64,000 nt of DNA from Vibrio splendidus (GCF_024347615.1 NZ_AP025508.1:1736001-1800000); one strand, 5' to 3'. Shown: positions 17,684 to 27,563, numbered from the stretch's first letter. The notes: a model not told the origin generated them from the letters alone. A program made the numbers and translations.

Positions 17684-17723
17684 GAAATATATTAAAAATA
17701 TCACCTCTATATATTAAATATAT
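17684..17723. promoter_or_regulatory. Repeated AT-rich dyads, probable LysR operator
   Basis: Two related palindromic stretches, ATATATTAAAAATAT and ATATATTAAATATAT, begin at about 17686 and 17708, a spacing of two helical turns, right before the LysR start. This is the layout expected of LysR-type recognition and activation sites in the divergent MFS/LysR promoter region. It is inferred from pattern only. Confidence 0.5.
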
Positions 17724-17727
17724 CGCC

Positions 17728-18600
17728 ATGCTTGAATCAAAACCTCTTCGACATTTTCTGGCCGTTGCTCAGTTTGGTAATTTTACTCAGGCGGCCAAAG
17801 CGCTGCATATCGCACAGCCTGCATTGAGTATTTCCATTAAGAAACTAGAACAGACATTAGAGTTAATTCTGTTTCGTCGCGGAGATAAATCCGTCACCTT
17901 AACGGAAGAGGGAAAGGTACTGTTTGAGCATGCAAAGCGAATCGCCCAGCAGTTTGATGATGCTCAGCTCGCGATGAATGAACTAAAGGGTTTAGAAAAA
18001 GGCGAGGTGCGATTAGGCGCTCCAAGTATGATGGGCAGCTACTTTTTCCCGCAAGTCGTGATGGCATTTAAAAGCCAATACCCAAACCTAAAGTTGACCT
18101 TGATCGATGCAGGCACCGCTTCTATTCGTGAAATGTTGTTAAACGGCGAACTCGATATTGGTGTAATTAATCATGAGAACGTTCCTGATGATTTGGAAAC
18201 GGATCATCTTTTAAGTTCTGAGATGGTCGCCGTTGTCGGTAAGGAGCATCCGCTAGCACAACAGCCTTCGATGACCTTTGAAGAATTCTTTGCTCAAGAG
18301 CTGGTCATGTTCAAATCGGGCTATTTCCACCGCGATTTTATTGATGCGACCTGTAAGAAGTACGATCTTGATATGACCATTGCGTTTGAAACCAACTTGC
18401 TCCCGATGATTCTTTCTATCGTTAAACAAGAGTTTGCGATCACCGCGCTGTTGAGCTTAGTGACAGAATATGAGAAAGACGTGGTAGGCGTGCCATTTAA
18501 AGACCCTGTAAAACTGAATCTATCGTTGGCCTGGAGAAAGGAAGGGTATTTGTCGAAAGCCGACAGAACCTTTATTGATTTCGTTAAGCGATATGTGTGA
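17728..18600 (+). CDS. LysR-family regulator, YnfL/CynR-like branch
   Basis: 290 residues. The N-terminal winged helix (1-60) reads LRHFLAVAQFGNFTQAAKAL then HIAQPALSISIKKLEQ, followed by the periplasmic-binding-like effector domain (about 90-290; GEVRLGAPSMMGSYFFPQVV). It is divergent from the YnfM-like transporter gene and is its likely regulator. The ATG lies directly after the AT-rich dyads, so autorepression by binding over its own start region is plausible. Confidence 0.88.
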   Translation: MLESKPLRHFLAVAQFGNFTQAAKALHIAQPALSISIKKLEQTLELILFRRGDKSVTLTEEGKVLFEHAKRIAQQFDDAQLAMNELKGLEKGEVRLGAPSMMGSYFFPQVVMAFKSQYPNLKLTLIDAGTASIREMLLNGELDIGVINHENVPDDLETDHLLSSEMVAVVGKEHPLAQQPSMTFEEFFAQELVMFKSGYFHRDFIDATCKKYDLDMTIAFETNLLPMILSIVKQEFAITALLSLVTEYEKDVVGVPFKDPVKLNLSLAWRKEGYLSKADRTFIDFVKRYV

Positions 18601-18618
18601 TTGAGTAAGATATAAATA

Positions 18619-18660
18619 AACAAAGCCCGAACATCCTAGATTGGATATTTGGGCTTTGTT
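18619..18660. terminator. Bidirectional terminator
   Basis: AACAAAGCCC and GGGCTTTGTT arms enclose a smaller ATCC/GGAT stem. It sits between the LysR gene and the convergent glutaredoxin gene. Confidence 0.8.
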
Positions 18661-18689
18661 GTATAGAAGTATGACTGGCTCAGAGCACG

Positions 18690-18926
18690 TTAGGTGTTCT
18701 TTGAGTTATACATCTTATCGAAGTTTTTCTGATTCCAGCCGACCATTACTTGGTCACCGATTTTCAGCACAGGGATAGAGCGAGCACCCATCGCCTGTAA
18801 TTCTTTACGGCCACGCTGCATTTTTGCATTCGTTAGGCGATATTCAATTTTCTTCGAATCCAAATAGCGTTGTGCATCTTTACAGTGCGGGCATTTGTCT
18901 GCGACGTACAATACAACACGTTTCAT
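18690..18926 (-). CDS. Glutaredoxin-family protein
   Basis: 78 residues with the glutaredoxin fold: beta strand VVLYVADK, active site CPHC at residues 12-15, a helix, the cis-proline SIPVLKIGDQ and the C-terminal VGWNQKNFDKM. This is the small NrdH/GrxC-like form that reduces disulfides with glutathione or a reductase. It is divergent from the YgjP-like protease gene. The redox partner is not evident. Confidence 0.88.
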   Translation of the reverse strand: MKRVVLYVADKCPHCKDAQRYLDSKKIEYRLTNAKMQRGRKELQAMGARSIPVLKIGDQVMVGWNQKNFDKMYNSKNT

Positions 18927-19079
18927 TTTTACAATCTCTTTTTGAGTGTAGCTCTTGGTGAATCTCGCTAAAGTGTAACGAATCCTAGGTGATTAGAAAA
19001 GTGTGATCAGTTACACTATGCGGCTCAATTTTCAAGACCACAACATATTGTCGTGGTGTAACTTGTACGGTCTTTCAGC

Positions 19080-19577
19080 ATGCATCCTTCTTTACGCTAT
19101 ATTCAAGGCTACCCGAAGCACATTCTTGACCCGGTAACTCAACTTGTTGAATCAGGTAAATTAGTGCCGTGGTTTGAAGCTCGCTACCCAAAAAATCATG
19201 AAATCAAAAGCGAGAAAGCCCTGTTTGACTATGCGATTGAGATTAAAAATCGCTACATGAAAAAAACGCCACCGATCAGTAAAGTGATTTACGACGGCAA
19301 GATACACCTAATTAATAATGCATTGGGTCTGCATTCTTACGTCGCGAAGAATCACGGTGGAAAGATCAAATCGAAGAACGAGATTCGTATCGCCAGTGTT
19401 TTTAAAAATGCACCAGAACCTTTGTTGAGAATGCTGGTGGTGCATGAATTGGCGCACATCAAAGAGAAAGAACACGACAAAGCCTTTTACCAACTATGCT
19501 GTCACATGGAGCCGGAATATCATCAACTTGAGTTAGATGCCCGTTTATTCATGATGTATTTAGACTTAAAGAAGTAG
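19080..19577 (+). CDS. YgjP-like metallopeptidase (M48/DUF45 type)
   Basis: 165 residues. The zinc motif HELAH is at residues 122-126, followed by EHDKAFYQL with a third histidine at 132, as in the YgjP/DUF45 metal-dependent hydrolases. No signal peptide or membrane segment is present, so it is cytoplasmic. The stop lies 4 bp before the rlmF start, suggesting co-transcription. The substrate is unknown. Confidence 0.85.
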   Translation: MHPSLRYIQGYPKHILDPVTQLVESGKLVPWFEARYPKNHEIKSEKALFDYAIEIKNRYMKKTPPISKVIYDGKIHLINNALGLHSYVAKNHGGKIKSKNEIRIASVFKNAPEPLLRMLVVHELAHIKEKEHDKAFYQLCCHMEPEYHQLELDARLFMMYLDLKK

Positions 19578-19581
19578 CCCA

Positions 19582-20940
19582 ATGAGCCAATCACAAAATA
19601 GAATTACGCTAAGCCTGTCGAAAAACAGTACCTCATCAACAAAAACAAAAGACAACCAAGCTGATCAAGGTAACCGTAAGCACGGTGATATTAAGCCAAA
19701 TGCAGGCAAGCCAAGCAGCGACAAGCGTATTTCTACAAAGAACACATCAGACCGCAAAAACAGTGCTCCCAAAGGTGCTGACAACAACAAAGCAAAGCGA
19801 CCTTTTGCAAAAGATAGCAAAGGTAAACCGGGTGCGAATAAAGGGTCATCGAATAAGGGTTCTTTCAATAAAACTGCTTTTAACAAAAACGCAGCCCAGA
19901 AAAGACGCTCGACTGAAAAGCCTCAAGGTGGATTACACCCAAGAAATCAACATACAGGTCGCTATGACTTCGAGTTATTGGTTGCAGCATTGCCTGAGCT
20001 AAAAGAACATCTGATCAAGAACCCGGTGGGCGAAGACACCATTAATTTCTCTGATCCATTAGCCGTTAAGCTACTTAACAAGGCTTTACTGGCGCATCAC
20101 TATGGCGTTAAGCATTGGGATATTCCTGCTGGCTACTTGTGCCCGCCAATTCCTGGCCGTGCAGATTATATTCACAGAGTGGCAGACATCCTTAATAGCG
20201 ATGGCCAAGGTGAACCTTATAATCATGCTTCTGTGAAAGCACTAGATATTGGTGTTGGTGCAAACTGTATTTACCCAATTATTGGTGCGACAGAGTATAA
20301 GTGGCGCTGGACAGGTACTGATGTCGATTCAGTCTCCATCAAAACAGCGAACTTCATTGCGGAAAGTAACCCTAATCTAAAAGGTAAGATTCGAGCTCGC
20401 CTGCAAGCCGACTCAGAATCTATCTTTAAGGGCGTGATTAAGGATAATGAACGTTACGATGTCACAATTTGTAACCCTCCATTCCACAGCTCTCTAGAAG
20501 AGGCGGAAAAGGGATCACAACGTAAACTGGATAACCTAGCGGCAAACCGAGCTAAGAAAGCCGGTCAGTCATTCAAGCCAGAAACGAATAAGAAGCCAGT
20601 TAAGTTAGACAAATTAACCACGCAAAATAAACCAACTAAGCAAGATAAACCAACCTTAAACTTTGGTGGCCAAAAATCTGAACTTTGGTGTCCGGGTGGT
20701 GAAGCGGCTTTCATTATGAAGATGGCGAGAGAGAGCCAGCTTTTTGCTACTCAAGTATTGTGGTTTACGACATTGATCTCTAAGAAAGACAACGTTGATA
20801 TGGTTCGTTCAGAGCTTGGCAAGCTGAGAGCTAAACAAGTAAAATTGGTTGAGATGTCACAAGGCCAGAAGGTGAGTCGCTTTATTGCATGGACCTTTAT
20901 GGATGACGAACAAAGACAAGAGTGGATTGCGCTTAAATAA
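19582..20940 (+). CDS. rlmF: 23S rRNA (adenine-1618-N6)-methyltransferase RlmF with extended N-terminus
   Basis: 452 residues. It methylates A1618 of 23S rRNA using SAM. The catalytic core (about 125-452) has [19 protein letters not shown], the SAM-binding [17 protein letters not shown], the adenine-N6 motif [12 protein letters not shown] and [10 protein letters not shown]. The E. coli protein is about 308 residues. The surplus here is a Lys/Asn/Ser-rich low-complexity tail of about 115 residues at the N-terminus plus a Lys/Thr-rich insertion after NPPF ([13 protein letters not shown]). Both are probably disordered and RNA-binding. It follows the ygjP-like gene by 4 bp. Confidence 0.93.
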   Translation: MSQSQNRITLSLSKNSTSSTKTKDNQADQGNRKHGDIKPNAGKPSSDKRISTKNTSDRKNSAPKGADNNKAKRPFAKDSKGKPGANKGSSNKGSFNKTAFNKNAAQKRRSTEKPQGGLHPRNQHTGRYDFELLVAALPELKEHLIKNPVGEDTINFSDPLAVKLLNKALLAHHYGVKHWDIPAGYLCPPIPGRADYIHRVADILNSDGQGEPYNHASVKALDIGVGANCIYPIIGATEYKWRWTGTDVDSVSIKTANFIAESNPNLKGKIRARLQADSESIFKGVIKDNERYDVTICNPPFHSSLEEAEKGSQRKLDNLAANRAKKAGQSFKPETNKKPVKLDKLTTQNKPTKQDKPTLNFGGQKSELWCPGGEAAFIMKMARESQLFATQVLWFTTLISKKDNVDMVRSELGKLRAKQVKLVEMSQGQKVSRFIAWTFMDDEQRQEWIALK

Positions 20941-20978
20941 CAGACTGTACTTAGTTAAGATATTAAGCTGAAATTACG

Positions 20979-21014
20979 AACGGGCTTGTTGTTAACGCAA
21001 CAAGCCCGTTTTTT
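20979..21014 (+). terminator. Rho-independent terminator of rlmF
   Basis: AACGGGCTTGTTG, a 6-base loop, CAACAAGCCCGTT, then TTTT: a perfect 13-bp stem. Confidence 0.92.
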
Positions 21015-21048
21015 ATATCTATCGCAACGACTCTAAGCTCAGTTAGCC

Positions 21049-21816
21049 TTAAACGGAGAGCAGTTCGTCTAATTTACTTTGGTATTTCTGTTGAAGTGCA
21101 CGGTTACCCGCCTTCTTTTCGAGTTCGACCAAGATTTGAAGTGATGGAATTTGATAGCCATAACGTTGGTGGAATTTGAATAAGCGGAGCCTAGCGTCAT
21201 TGTATTCGGCCTCACTGACTTCAATTTTAGAAAGCTGTAGTACGGATCTAGCTCGATTTGGGTCGTGGTCAATCGCACGAGAGAAGTAGTATTTTGCTTG
21301 CTCGACCTCTCCGGCTTTAAACGCGCAGAATGCCGCATTTTCATAACTGGCAGAGACGAGATAATAATAGGGTTGGTCGATGGCACGGTTAAAGTATTTA
21401 TCGGCTTGCTCGTATTCGCCCTGTTTACACAAGAATGTACCGTAGTTGTTCAATACGTTGCCGTTTCTTGCGTCTAACCTCAGCGCTTTTTTATAGGCAT
21501 CTCTTGCTTCGTCAACTTCCCCAACTTGTTCGTAATAGTGCGCAATGGAAAGGCGAGCTCGATAGTAGCTAGGTGCGTGTTTGATGGCGAGCTCTAGGTT
21601 CTCACGTGCTCTCACCATATTCCCTTGCCCCATATAACCCAAACCTAATTCAATACGAGATTCAGACATCGCAATAGGGTCACTTTCAATCTTTGGCGGT
21701 CCTTCAGTGACAGAAACGCAACCGACCAACGAAAGAGAGGCGAGTAGTATCAGACTCGATAGCGAAAGGGGGCGGGATAATGAAATAGGTTTAGATAATA
21801 ACGGCTTGGCGGGCAT
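21049..21816 (-). CDS. PilF/PilW-like TPR lipoprotein
   Basis: 255 residues. A lipoprotein signal ends LSLVGC, so the lipidated cysteine is residue 33. At least four tetratricopeptide repeats follow (ARENLELAIKHAPSYYRARL, ARDAYKKALRLDARNGNVLN, ADKYFNRAIDQ, AKYYFSRAIDHDPNRA). The sequence fits the type IV pilus pilotin PilF/PilW, which helps the PilQ secretin assemble. The usual neighbours (rlmN, rodZ, ispG) are not here, so it may be an additional copy or a relocated gene. Whether it serves the Tad secretin in this window is unknown. Confidence 0.8.
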   Translation of the reverse strand: MPAKPLLSKPISLSRPLSLSSLILLASLSLVGCVSVTEGPPKIESDPIAMSESRIELGLGYMGQGNMVRARENLELAIKHAPSYYRARLSIAHYYEQVGEVDEARDAYKKALRLDARNGNVLNNYGTFLCKQGEYEQADKYFNRAIDQPYYYLVSASYENAAFCAFKAGEVEQAKYYFSRAIDHDPNRARSVLQLSKIEVSEAEYNDARLRLFKFHQRYGYQIPSLQILVELEKKAGNRALQQKYQSKLDELLSV

Positions 21817-21904
21817 GTGAAGCTCCTTATGAACACCAACCCATCATATGAAATCAAACCCATTGAAGTGGTAAATCTATTATGGAATGCGACTCAAACA
21901 CCAT

Positions 21905-21958
21905 AAAAAAACCGCGTCCAATTTGGCGTTTTATCAACAACCTACTGAACACGGTTTT
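21905..21958 (-). terminator. Probable terminator of metA
   Basis: AAACCGCGT and ACACGGTTT arms pair with one mismatch across a 31-base loop. On the minus strand the second arm runs into a T-run. Confidence 0.55.
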
Positions 21959-21985
21959 ATGTGTTTGTGAATCGGAAGAAACAAC

Positions 21986-22927
21986 TTAATCGTCTTTGGT
22001 AAAGTTGTCTTCGCTGAAGTGATCCAAATCGTAAGGCGTTTGTTGGTAAACGCAGTAGTTCAACCAGTTCGAGAATAACAAGTGCCCATGACTACGCCAA
22101 CTTGCGACAGGCTTATTATCTGGATTGTTGTTCGGGTAGTAGTTGATTGGAATCACGGGTTCCATGCCTTCGCCTAAATCACGAACGTACTCACCGTGTA
22201 ATGTATGCGCATCGTATTCAGGGTGACCCGTTACAAACACGTTTCGCTTATCTTTGGTCGCCGCCAGATATACGCCAGCCACATCAGAAGTCGCAAGAAC
22301 ATCAAGGTCGGTATGCTCGGCTAAGTATTCCTGAGAGAAATCTGCGTAGCGAGAATGCGGTGCTAAGAAGGTATCGTCAAAGCCACGCAGAAGCGGGTGG
22401 TAAGGGTGATGAATCTCGTGATTATAAACACCAGAAAGCTTCTCTTTACGAGTGCGCTTTGGCAAATCATACAGTAATTTCAAACCCGCCTGAGCCGCCC
22501 AACACACATACAAGGTTGAGGTCACGTGCTTGTTTGCCCATTCCATGATGGTTTTTAAGTGATCCCAGTAGATAACATCTTCAAATTGAACCAAGCCAAG
22601 CGGTGCACCAGTAATGATCAATCCATCAAAGTTTCTCCCTTTGACCATTTCAAATTGGCGGTAGAAGTTATCAAGGTGTTCAGTCGGTGTGTTTTTGCTT
22701 GGTCGGTCATCAATGCGCAGCAGCTCTACATCCACTTGCAATGGGCTGTTCGATAGTAGGCGTAAGAATTGAGTTTCAGTTTCAATCTTCTTCGGCATTA
22801 GGTTGAGGATCAAGACTCGAAGTGGACGAATTTCCTGTGTCGATGCTCTTGATAACGGCATCACGAAGATGTTTTCTTCACGAAGAACATCAGATGCTGG
22901 CAATTGGTCTGGAATGCGAATAGGCAA
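21986..22927 (-). CDS. metA: Homoserine O-succinyltransferase
   Basis: The first committed step of methionine synthesis: it transfers a succinyl group from succinyl-CoA to homoserine. 313 residues. The nucleophile Cys142 lies in [11 protein letters not shown], and the catalytic pair His235/Glu237 in [10 protein letters not shown], at the same positions as in E. coli MetA. The N-terminus [20 protein letters not shown] is canonical. Four tandem MetJ boxes precede the gene. Confidence 0.97.
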   Translation of the reverse strand: MPIRIPDQLPASDVLREENIFVMPLSRASTQEIRPLRVLILNLMPKKIETETQFLRLLSNSPLQVDVELLRIDDRPSKNTPTEHLDNFYRQFEMVKGRNFDGLIITGAPLGLVQFEDVIYWDHLKTIMEWANKHVTSTLYVCWAAQAGLKLLYDLPKRTRKEKLSGVYNHEIHHPYHPLLRGFDDTFLAPHSRYADFSQEYLAEHTDLDVLATSDVAGVYLAATKDKRNVFVTGHPEYDAHTLHGEYVRDLGEGMEPVIPINYYPNNNPDNKPVASWRSHGHLLFSNWLNYCVYQQTPYDLDHFSEDNFTKDD

Positions 22928-22944
22928 AGCTTTCTCCCTAAGCT

Positions 22945-22976
22945 AGATATGTAGACGTCTATACATCTAAATCTAT
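22945..22976 (-). promoter_or_regulatory. Array of four MetJ boxes upstream of metA
   Basis: Four contiguous 8-bp units: AGATATGT, AGACGTCT, ATACATCT, AAATCTAT. The second is a perfect match to the MetJ consensus AGACGTCT and the others match in part. The array sits 18 bp before the metA start, where MetJ with SAM would block transcription. Confidence 0.85.
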
Positions 22977-23200
22977 AGTAGTTTGATACGCTTGTCGATA
23001 TCCAAAATGGATAGATGTAAATTATTTGTGTTTTCTATCAGAAGCCATCTACCGGCTTCGAGGAAGTTTTATAATGTTTGACGACTACCCAAGTAAGGCA
23101 TAAGTACTTGGTTCTCTTATGTAGAACTAGGCAGTTATCAGAGCAAGCGGTTAGCATTTACGATAAACTCATGTTTTCGAATTAGCCTGTAAAGTGACAG

Positions 23201-23569
23201 ATGAAGTTAATACTTATTCGAGGGTTGCCCGGTTCTGGCAAGTCAACAAAAGCAAAAACCTACGATGCATTGCATGTTGAAGCCGATATGTATTACGTGA
23301 ATGAGCAAGGTGAGTACCATTTTGACCCTAGGCAGCTACAGCAAGCTCATGAGTGGTGTCAAAACACGGCGGAAAACGGCTTGAAGCAAGGGGTAGATGT
23401 TGTTGTTTCGAATACCTTTATTAAGCATTGGGAAATGAAGGCTTACCGTCAACTTGCAAGAAAATACAAAGCAGAATTGATCATCGAGGTATGCCGAGAG
23501 CAATATGGCAGTATTCACGACATCGAACCGTCTGTGATTAAGCGCATGGCGAAAGACTGGCAAGAATAG
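23201..23569 (+). CDS. P-loop kinase-like ATP-binding protein
   Basis: 122 residues. A Walker A motif opens the protein (IRGLPGSGKSTKA, residues 6-18), then EADMYYVNEQGEYHFDP and DVVVSNTFIKHWEMKAY. This pattern is that of the small PNK-like/N4BP2L1-like kinase domains, which phosphorylate nucleic-acid ends or small molecules. The usual lid and C-terminal parts are short. The substrate is unknown. It is followed 70 bp later by the DUF3859 gene on the same strand. Confidence 0.75.
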   Translation: MKLILIRGLPGSGKSTKAKTYDALHVEADMYYVNEQGEYHFDPRQLQQAHEWCQNTAENGLKQGVDVVVSNTFIKHWEMKAYRQLARKYKAELIIEVCREQYGSIHDIEPSVIKRMAKDWQE

Positions 23570-23639
23570 CGTCGTGCTTATCCAGCTTGGCTGAATGGCA
23601 AATAGAATTTAATAGAATAACTCCAAGGTAAAGATTGAA

Positions 23640-24062
23640 ATGGCAAAGCGCTCAGTTGTGGTCGACATGACTTCTTATGGTATCTATTCCACTTGGGATT
23701 CCAAATCTAAAGATCTACCAAAAATCCAAGAGTTCACCACCATTGTTGATGCTGAAATCGACGTAGAGTTTGGCTATATCTTGAATATCAAGAAAGCCAA
23801 AGGTGAAAAGATCCGCTACTGCATTTATCACCCGGATATCACCACAGACAAGGGCGAAGTGCTCGAACCGTTCGATGGTGAAGAGCATGTCGGTAACAAC
23901 GACTGGGATTTCTATTTAGGTGACACTATTTGGGCCCCGGTCTCGAACAAGCTAGGCAAGTGGCGCATGACCGTGGAGTTAAAAGGCAACATCATTGCTG
24001 ATAAGACATTCGACCTTGTTGCAAAAGATGAAGGCCAATTCTGGAAGCGTAGGGGTTTTTAA
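23640..24062 (+). CDS. DUF3859 domain protein
   Basis: 140 residues covering the DUF3859 domain: DMTSYGIYSTWDSKSKDLPK at the start, a central YILNIKKAKGEKIRYCIYHP and the end WRMTVELKGNIIADKTFDL. It is predicted to be a beta-sandwich cytoplasmic protein with no signal peptide. The function is not known. A strong terminator follows. Confidence 0.82.
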   Translation: MAKRSVVVDMTSYGIYSTWDSKSKDLPKIQEFTTIVDAEIDVEFGYILNIKKAKGEKIRYCIYHPDITTDKGEVLEPFDGEEHVGNNDWDFYLGDTIWAPVSNKLGKWRMTVELKGNIIADKTFDLVAKDEGQFWKRRGF

Positions 24063-24092
24063 GCTTAATCTTCTAGCTAAACTCAGACTACA

Positions 24093-24132
24093 AAAAAGCC
24101 GAGTCACGGATCATTCGTGAACTCGGCTTTTT
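24093..24132. terminator. Bidirectional terminator
   Basis: AAAAAGCCGAGT and ACTCGGCTTTTT arms with an additional CACG/CGTG inner stem. It sits between the DUF3859 gene and the convergent peptidase gene. Confidence 0.9.
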
Positions 24133-24149
24133 GACATTAACTAGATGGC

Positions 24150-24217
24150 ATTTTCTATCTCATTAACGAGTAAGGTTGTCTAGTTAACAAATAAGACTGG
24201 CTAGTTAACCAGTAAGA
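24150..24217. repeat. Degenerate 21-bp direct repeats downstream of the peptidase gene
   Basis: Three imperfect copies of a unit like TTAACNAGTAAGNNTNNCTAG lie just beyond the stop of the peptidase gene. The units are diverged and no function is evident. Confidence 0.45.
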
Positions 24218-25324
24218 TTATTGAGTCACGTAAGCCACAACAAACTCAGTGATAGCGACCATATCTTTCACTGCAATGTACTCTTCAGTGGTGTGAACTT
24301 TCGCCATACCAGTCGAAAGGTTAACCGTTGTTAGACCTTTCGCGTTGAAGTTGTTCGCATCGCTACCGCCGCCAGTGCGTTTAGTGTTTGCTGTTACGCC
24401 AAGCTTCTCAAACGCTGATTTGATAGAAAGAATGTGCGGGTGATCATCTGCAATAACGAATGCATCGTAAGCACGAGTCGATTCGATTTCTACTTCAGCG
24501 CCGAACTGTTTTGCACTCTCTTGGAATGTTGAGATCATGTGCTCAACTTGAGCCGTTAGCTTTTCGCCGTTAAGAGAACGCGCTTCAGCCACGACTTTAA
24601 GCTCTGGCATTACGATGTTGGTCGCTTGACCACCCTCAACAATACCAACGTTTGCTGTCGTTTCTTCATCGATGCGAAGTAGGTTCATCTTAGTGATAGC
24701 GTCTGCAGCAACTTGAATTGCGCTGATGCCTTCTTCTGGCGCTAAACCAGCGTGAGCAGGGCGGCCTTTGATCTTAGCAACAATTTTCTGCTGACCCGGA
24801 GCTGCGTTTACGATGGTGCCAATTGGGCCGCCTGTATCCAGTACGATAGCGTGTTCAGATTGTATGTAAGACATATCGAAGTTCAAAGAGCCGAACAAGC
24901 CGCCTTCTTCGAATACAGTGAACGCAATCTCGATAGTTTTGTGCGCTTTGCCTTCAGCTTTGATGCAACGAACCGCTTCCATGATAGCTGCGATACCAGA
25001 CTTGTCGTCGCCACCTAGAATTGTGTTGCCTTTTGAACGGATGATACCGTCTTCAATGATTGGCTCAATGCCGATACCTGGCGTTACTGTGTCCATGTGG
25101 CAACTGAATACTGTGCTGCCTGGAAGAGTGCCATCTAGACGAGCGTAGATGTTGAAACCGTTAGACACTTCTGTAGGGACAGCCAGTTTGTGAACTTCAA
25201 AGCCTAGTTCACCAAGTTGTTCAGCCAACGCTTCAGCAATCGCTTTTTCATTACGAGATTCACTATCAATTTTCACTAGATTGCAGAAATGTTCTACAAG
25301 ACGTTGCTCATTAATTTGGGTCAT
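24218..25324 (-). CDS. M20-family peptidase, peptidase T-like
   Basis: 368 residues of a di-zinc aminopeptidase. Metal-site motifs are present: FSCHMDTVTPG, NTILGGDDKSGIAAIMEA, FTVFEEGGLFGS and RTGGGSDANNF, with a dimerisation domain in the middle (KIKGRPAHAGLAPEEGISAI). It is shorter than classical PepT (about 410) and belongs to the PepT-like group that is commonly annotated as tripeptidase. It acts in the cytoplasm on small peptides. Exact specificity is not readable. Confidence 0.87.
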   Translation of the reverse strand: MTQINEQRLVEHFCNLVKIDSESRNEKAIAEALAEQLGELGFEVHKLAVPTEVSNGFNIYARLDGTLPGSTVFSCHMDTVTPGIGIEPIIEDGIIRSKGNTILGGDDKSGIAAIMEAVRCIKAEGKAHKTIEIAFTVFEEGGLFGSLNFDMSYIQSEHAIVLDTGGPIGTIVNAAPGQQKIVAKIKGRPAHAGLAPEEGISAIQVAADAITKMNLLRIDEETTANVGIVEGGQATNIVMPELKVVAEARSLNGEKLTAQVEHMISTFQESAKQFGAEVEIESTRAYDAFVIADDHPHILSIKSAFEKLGVTANTKRTGGGSDANNFNAKGLTTVNLSTGMAKVHTTEEYIAVKDMVAITEFVVAYVTQ

Positions 25325-25583
25325 TGTTAATTCTCATTATGCTTCCGCTTGTTCTAAAGAAGCCGCGGAGGTAGGAACAGGAAAATTACTATAACGCCAA
25401 TGAGGTAGATGATTATCTGAGTTAAATCAAGAAAGTTGCCTGATTATTCTAATTAGTGAGAATAACCTTGTTCAGTTCGTCGAGATGACAACATTTTAAT
25501 CTGTGTAGGGCTCGGGTATAATAAGTTTCTAATATAGATAAACAGCAGTGATATGGTCATTCAATTTGTAACGGTCTTAATAC

Positions 25584-27548
25584 ATGAATAAAAACAACGT
25601 TTTAGGTTCGTTTCTACTCGTTGTAACAATGAGTGCCGTACTCGGGCTTTATTTACTGTATCCGCTCAATGATGTGGACTTGAGCCCTCCTCAAGCCGAC
25701 AACACTTCTGTCTACACCCCAGAAAAAGAACTCTCTCAAACTGAATATGGAAAAAAGTTAATTCATATTCTCGGTTTATCACGCAGTGACCCCTCTGTTG
25801 CAAAACATCAGCTTGATCTGCTACGGCCGCCCAATGGCGTTAATGACAAAGCAATATACCAAGCTTATCGACTTATGATTTTGTCGAATGTCGCTCAACA
25901 TCAACGGGATGCCGACGCCGTGATGGCCTACGTAGAACAAATAAAAGCGTTGTCTGAGCATGAAGGTATGTTGTGGTTGAAGTCAGAATCATTGGTTGAA
26001 TCTGCGATTGAATATCTAAAGAAAGGCGAACTTGCAATTGCTGAAATTGAAATTCGGTCCGCGATAGGCATTGCTGAATCTATTCGTTACGATAAGTTAT
26101 TGGTTAAAGCGTATAACACCGCGGGGGCGATCAATAACGTGCGGAACGACTTGCAGGACGCTCAGTACTTTTTCTATAAAGGGCTGCAACTTGGCAAGCA
26201 CTATCCAACGCACATTTATAACAGCAAGCTGATGTCGAACATGGCGTTGCTCTATATCTATTTAGAGGATTGGCCTAAAGCCCTGCGTATTATTGAGAAA
26301 GCAAAAAAACTCTACTTTAAAAGTGGCTTAATTGAAGATGACGCGATTGGCATTCTTTACATTAACGAGTCATTTCTGCATTTGAGCAGTGGTGACGTGA
26401 CTAATGGCCGAATTGCTTATGAGAAGGCAAAAGCACTCGATAGCAAAAGAGTCAGTGTTCGATACAAAATCTTATTACTGAGAACCTACAGTGATGTACT
26501 GCTATCAGAGGGCAATTTCAGCAAAGCATTACAAGTGGCTAATCAATGTCTTCAAGCGCCGAATATTAAGAAGTACACGCTTCAAAACGGGCAGTGCTAC
26601 CTAAACCGAGCGTTAGCTAACATTGGATTGGATCAAGATGACGCCATATTGAATGATCTTGAACGAGCACTTGCAATCTTTGACGTGGTTGGGAGCAGAA
26701 GTTGGAAGGTACTAGGCTTAAAAACACTGGCTGAATATTACGAATCTCAGGGTGACCTTGATACTGCACTGAGTTACTACAAACAATATTATCATGGCAA
26801 CAAAGCGTTATTGTTTGATAAAAGGCAGAGTGACATTTTCTTGCTAGAACAAGACTATGCAAAACAGACACTTGCTAACGAAAATGAATTACTCAATACA
26901 GAAAAAGACCTCAACGAGTTACTGCTTCAAAAGGAACAACTGAGAAACAGAATCGTGGTGGCATTGATCATAATGGTCAGCATTAGTGCTGTATTACTGG
27001 CGATTCGGCTTCGTAGCATTCAAAGTAAAAATAAAGCGCTGGTCACTCAATCTACAACGTGTGCGCTAACGGGTTTATACAACCGACGCTATCTAGAGCA
27101 GTTGTTAACTCAGCCAATGCCATTTAATACTTCACGGTTTGGGATCAGTCTCGTTATTCTAGATCTTGACCACTTTAAGCGCGTTAATGACACCTTTGGG
27201 CATGATATTGGTGATGAGGTTTTAGTGGAAGTCGCAAGGCGAGTAAAGCAGCACTTATTCCCAAATGATGTAGTGGCTCGCTGGGGTGGTGAAGAGTTTG
27301 TTATGCTGCTGTCTGGTTCCATTGATCCTGAGCAACAGTTGAACGTTATCCGTTTAGCTATTTCCGAAACACCCATTGATACGCACTCCGGCTCTCTAGA
27401 CCTCACCACATCGATAGGGGCGTCGATTGGTATTGCTCATGAGCAACTCAATCAAGATACTTACAAGAAGTACCTCAAAGCCGCGGATGATGCATTATAT
27501 CAAGCGAAAGAGTCGGGTAGGAATCAAGTCATCATCGCTGAAAGTTAA
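25584..27548 (+). CDS. Membrane diguanylate cyclase with periplasmic TPR sensor region
   Basis: 654 residues. An N-terminal transmembrane signal anchor (VLGSFLLVVTMSAVLGLYLL) is followed by about 400 residues of helical tetratricopeptide-like repeats, a coiled coil, a second transmembrane helix (IVVALIIMVSISAVLLAIRL) and a C-terminal GGDEF domain with the intact site ARWGGEEF. The putative I-site position reads FPND, so the arginine of RxxD is lacking. The layout suggests that a periplasmic protein or peptide signal controls c-di-GMP synthesis. Confidence 0.9.
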   Translation: MNKNNVLGSFLLVVTMSAVLGLYLLYPLNDVDLSPPQADNTSVYTPEKELSQTEYGKKLIHILGLSRSDPSVAKHQLDLLRPPNGVNDKAIYQAYRLMILSNVAQHQRDADAVMAYVEQIKALSEHEGMLWLKSESLVESAIEYLKKGELAIAEIEIRSAIGIAESIRYDKLLVKAYNTAGAINNVRNDLQDAQYFFYKGLQLGKHYPTHIYNSKLMSNMALLYIYLEDWPKALRIIEKAKKLYFKSGLIEDDAIGILYINESFLHLSSGDVTNGRIAYEKAKALDSKRVSVRYKILLLRTYSDVLLSEGNFSKALQVANQCLQAPNIKKYTLQNGQCYLNRALANIGLDQDDAILNDLERALAIFDVVGSRSWKVLGLKTLAEYYESQGDLDTALSYYKQYYHGNKALLFDKRQSDIFLLEQDYAKQTLANENELLNTEKDLNELLLQKEQLRNRIVVALIIMVSISAVLLAIRLRSIQSKNKALVTQSTTCALTGLYNRRYLEQLLTQPMPFNTSRFGISLVILDLDHFKRVNDTFGHDIGDEVLVEVARRVKQHLFPNDVVARWGGEEFVMLLSGSIDPEQQLNVIRLAISETPIDTHSGSLDLTTSIGASIGIAHEQLNQDTYKKYLKAADDALYQAKESGRNQVIIAES

Positions 27549-27563
27549 TCGCTAATCTGGAAA

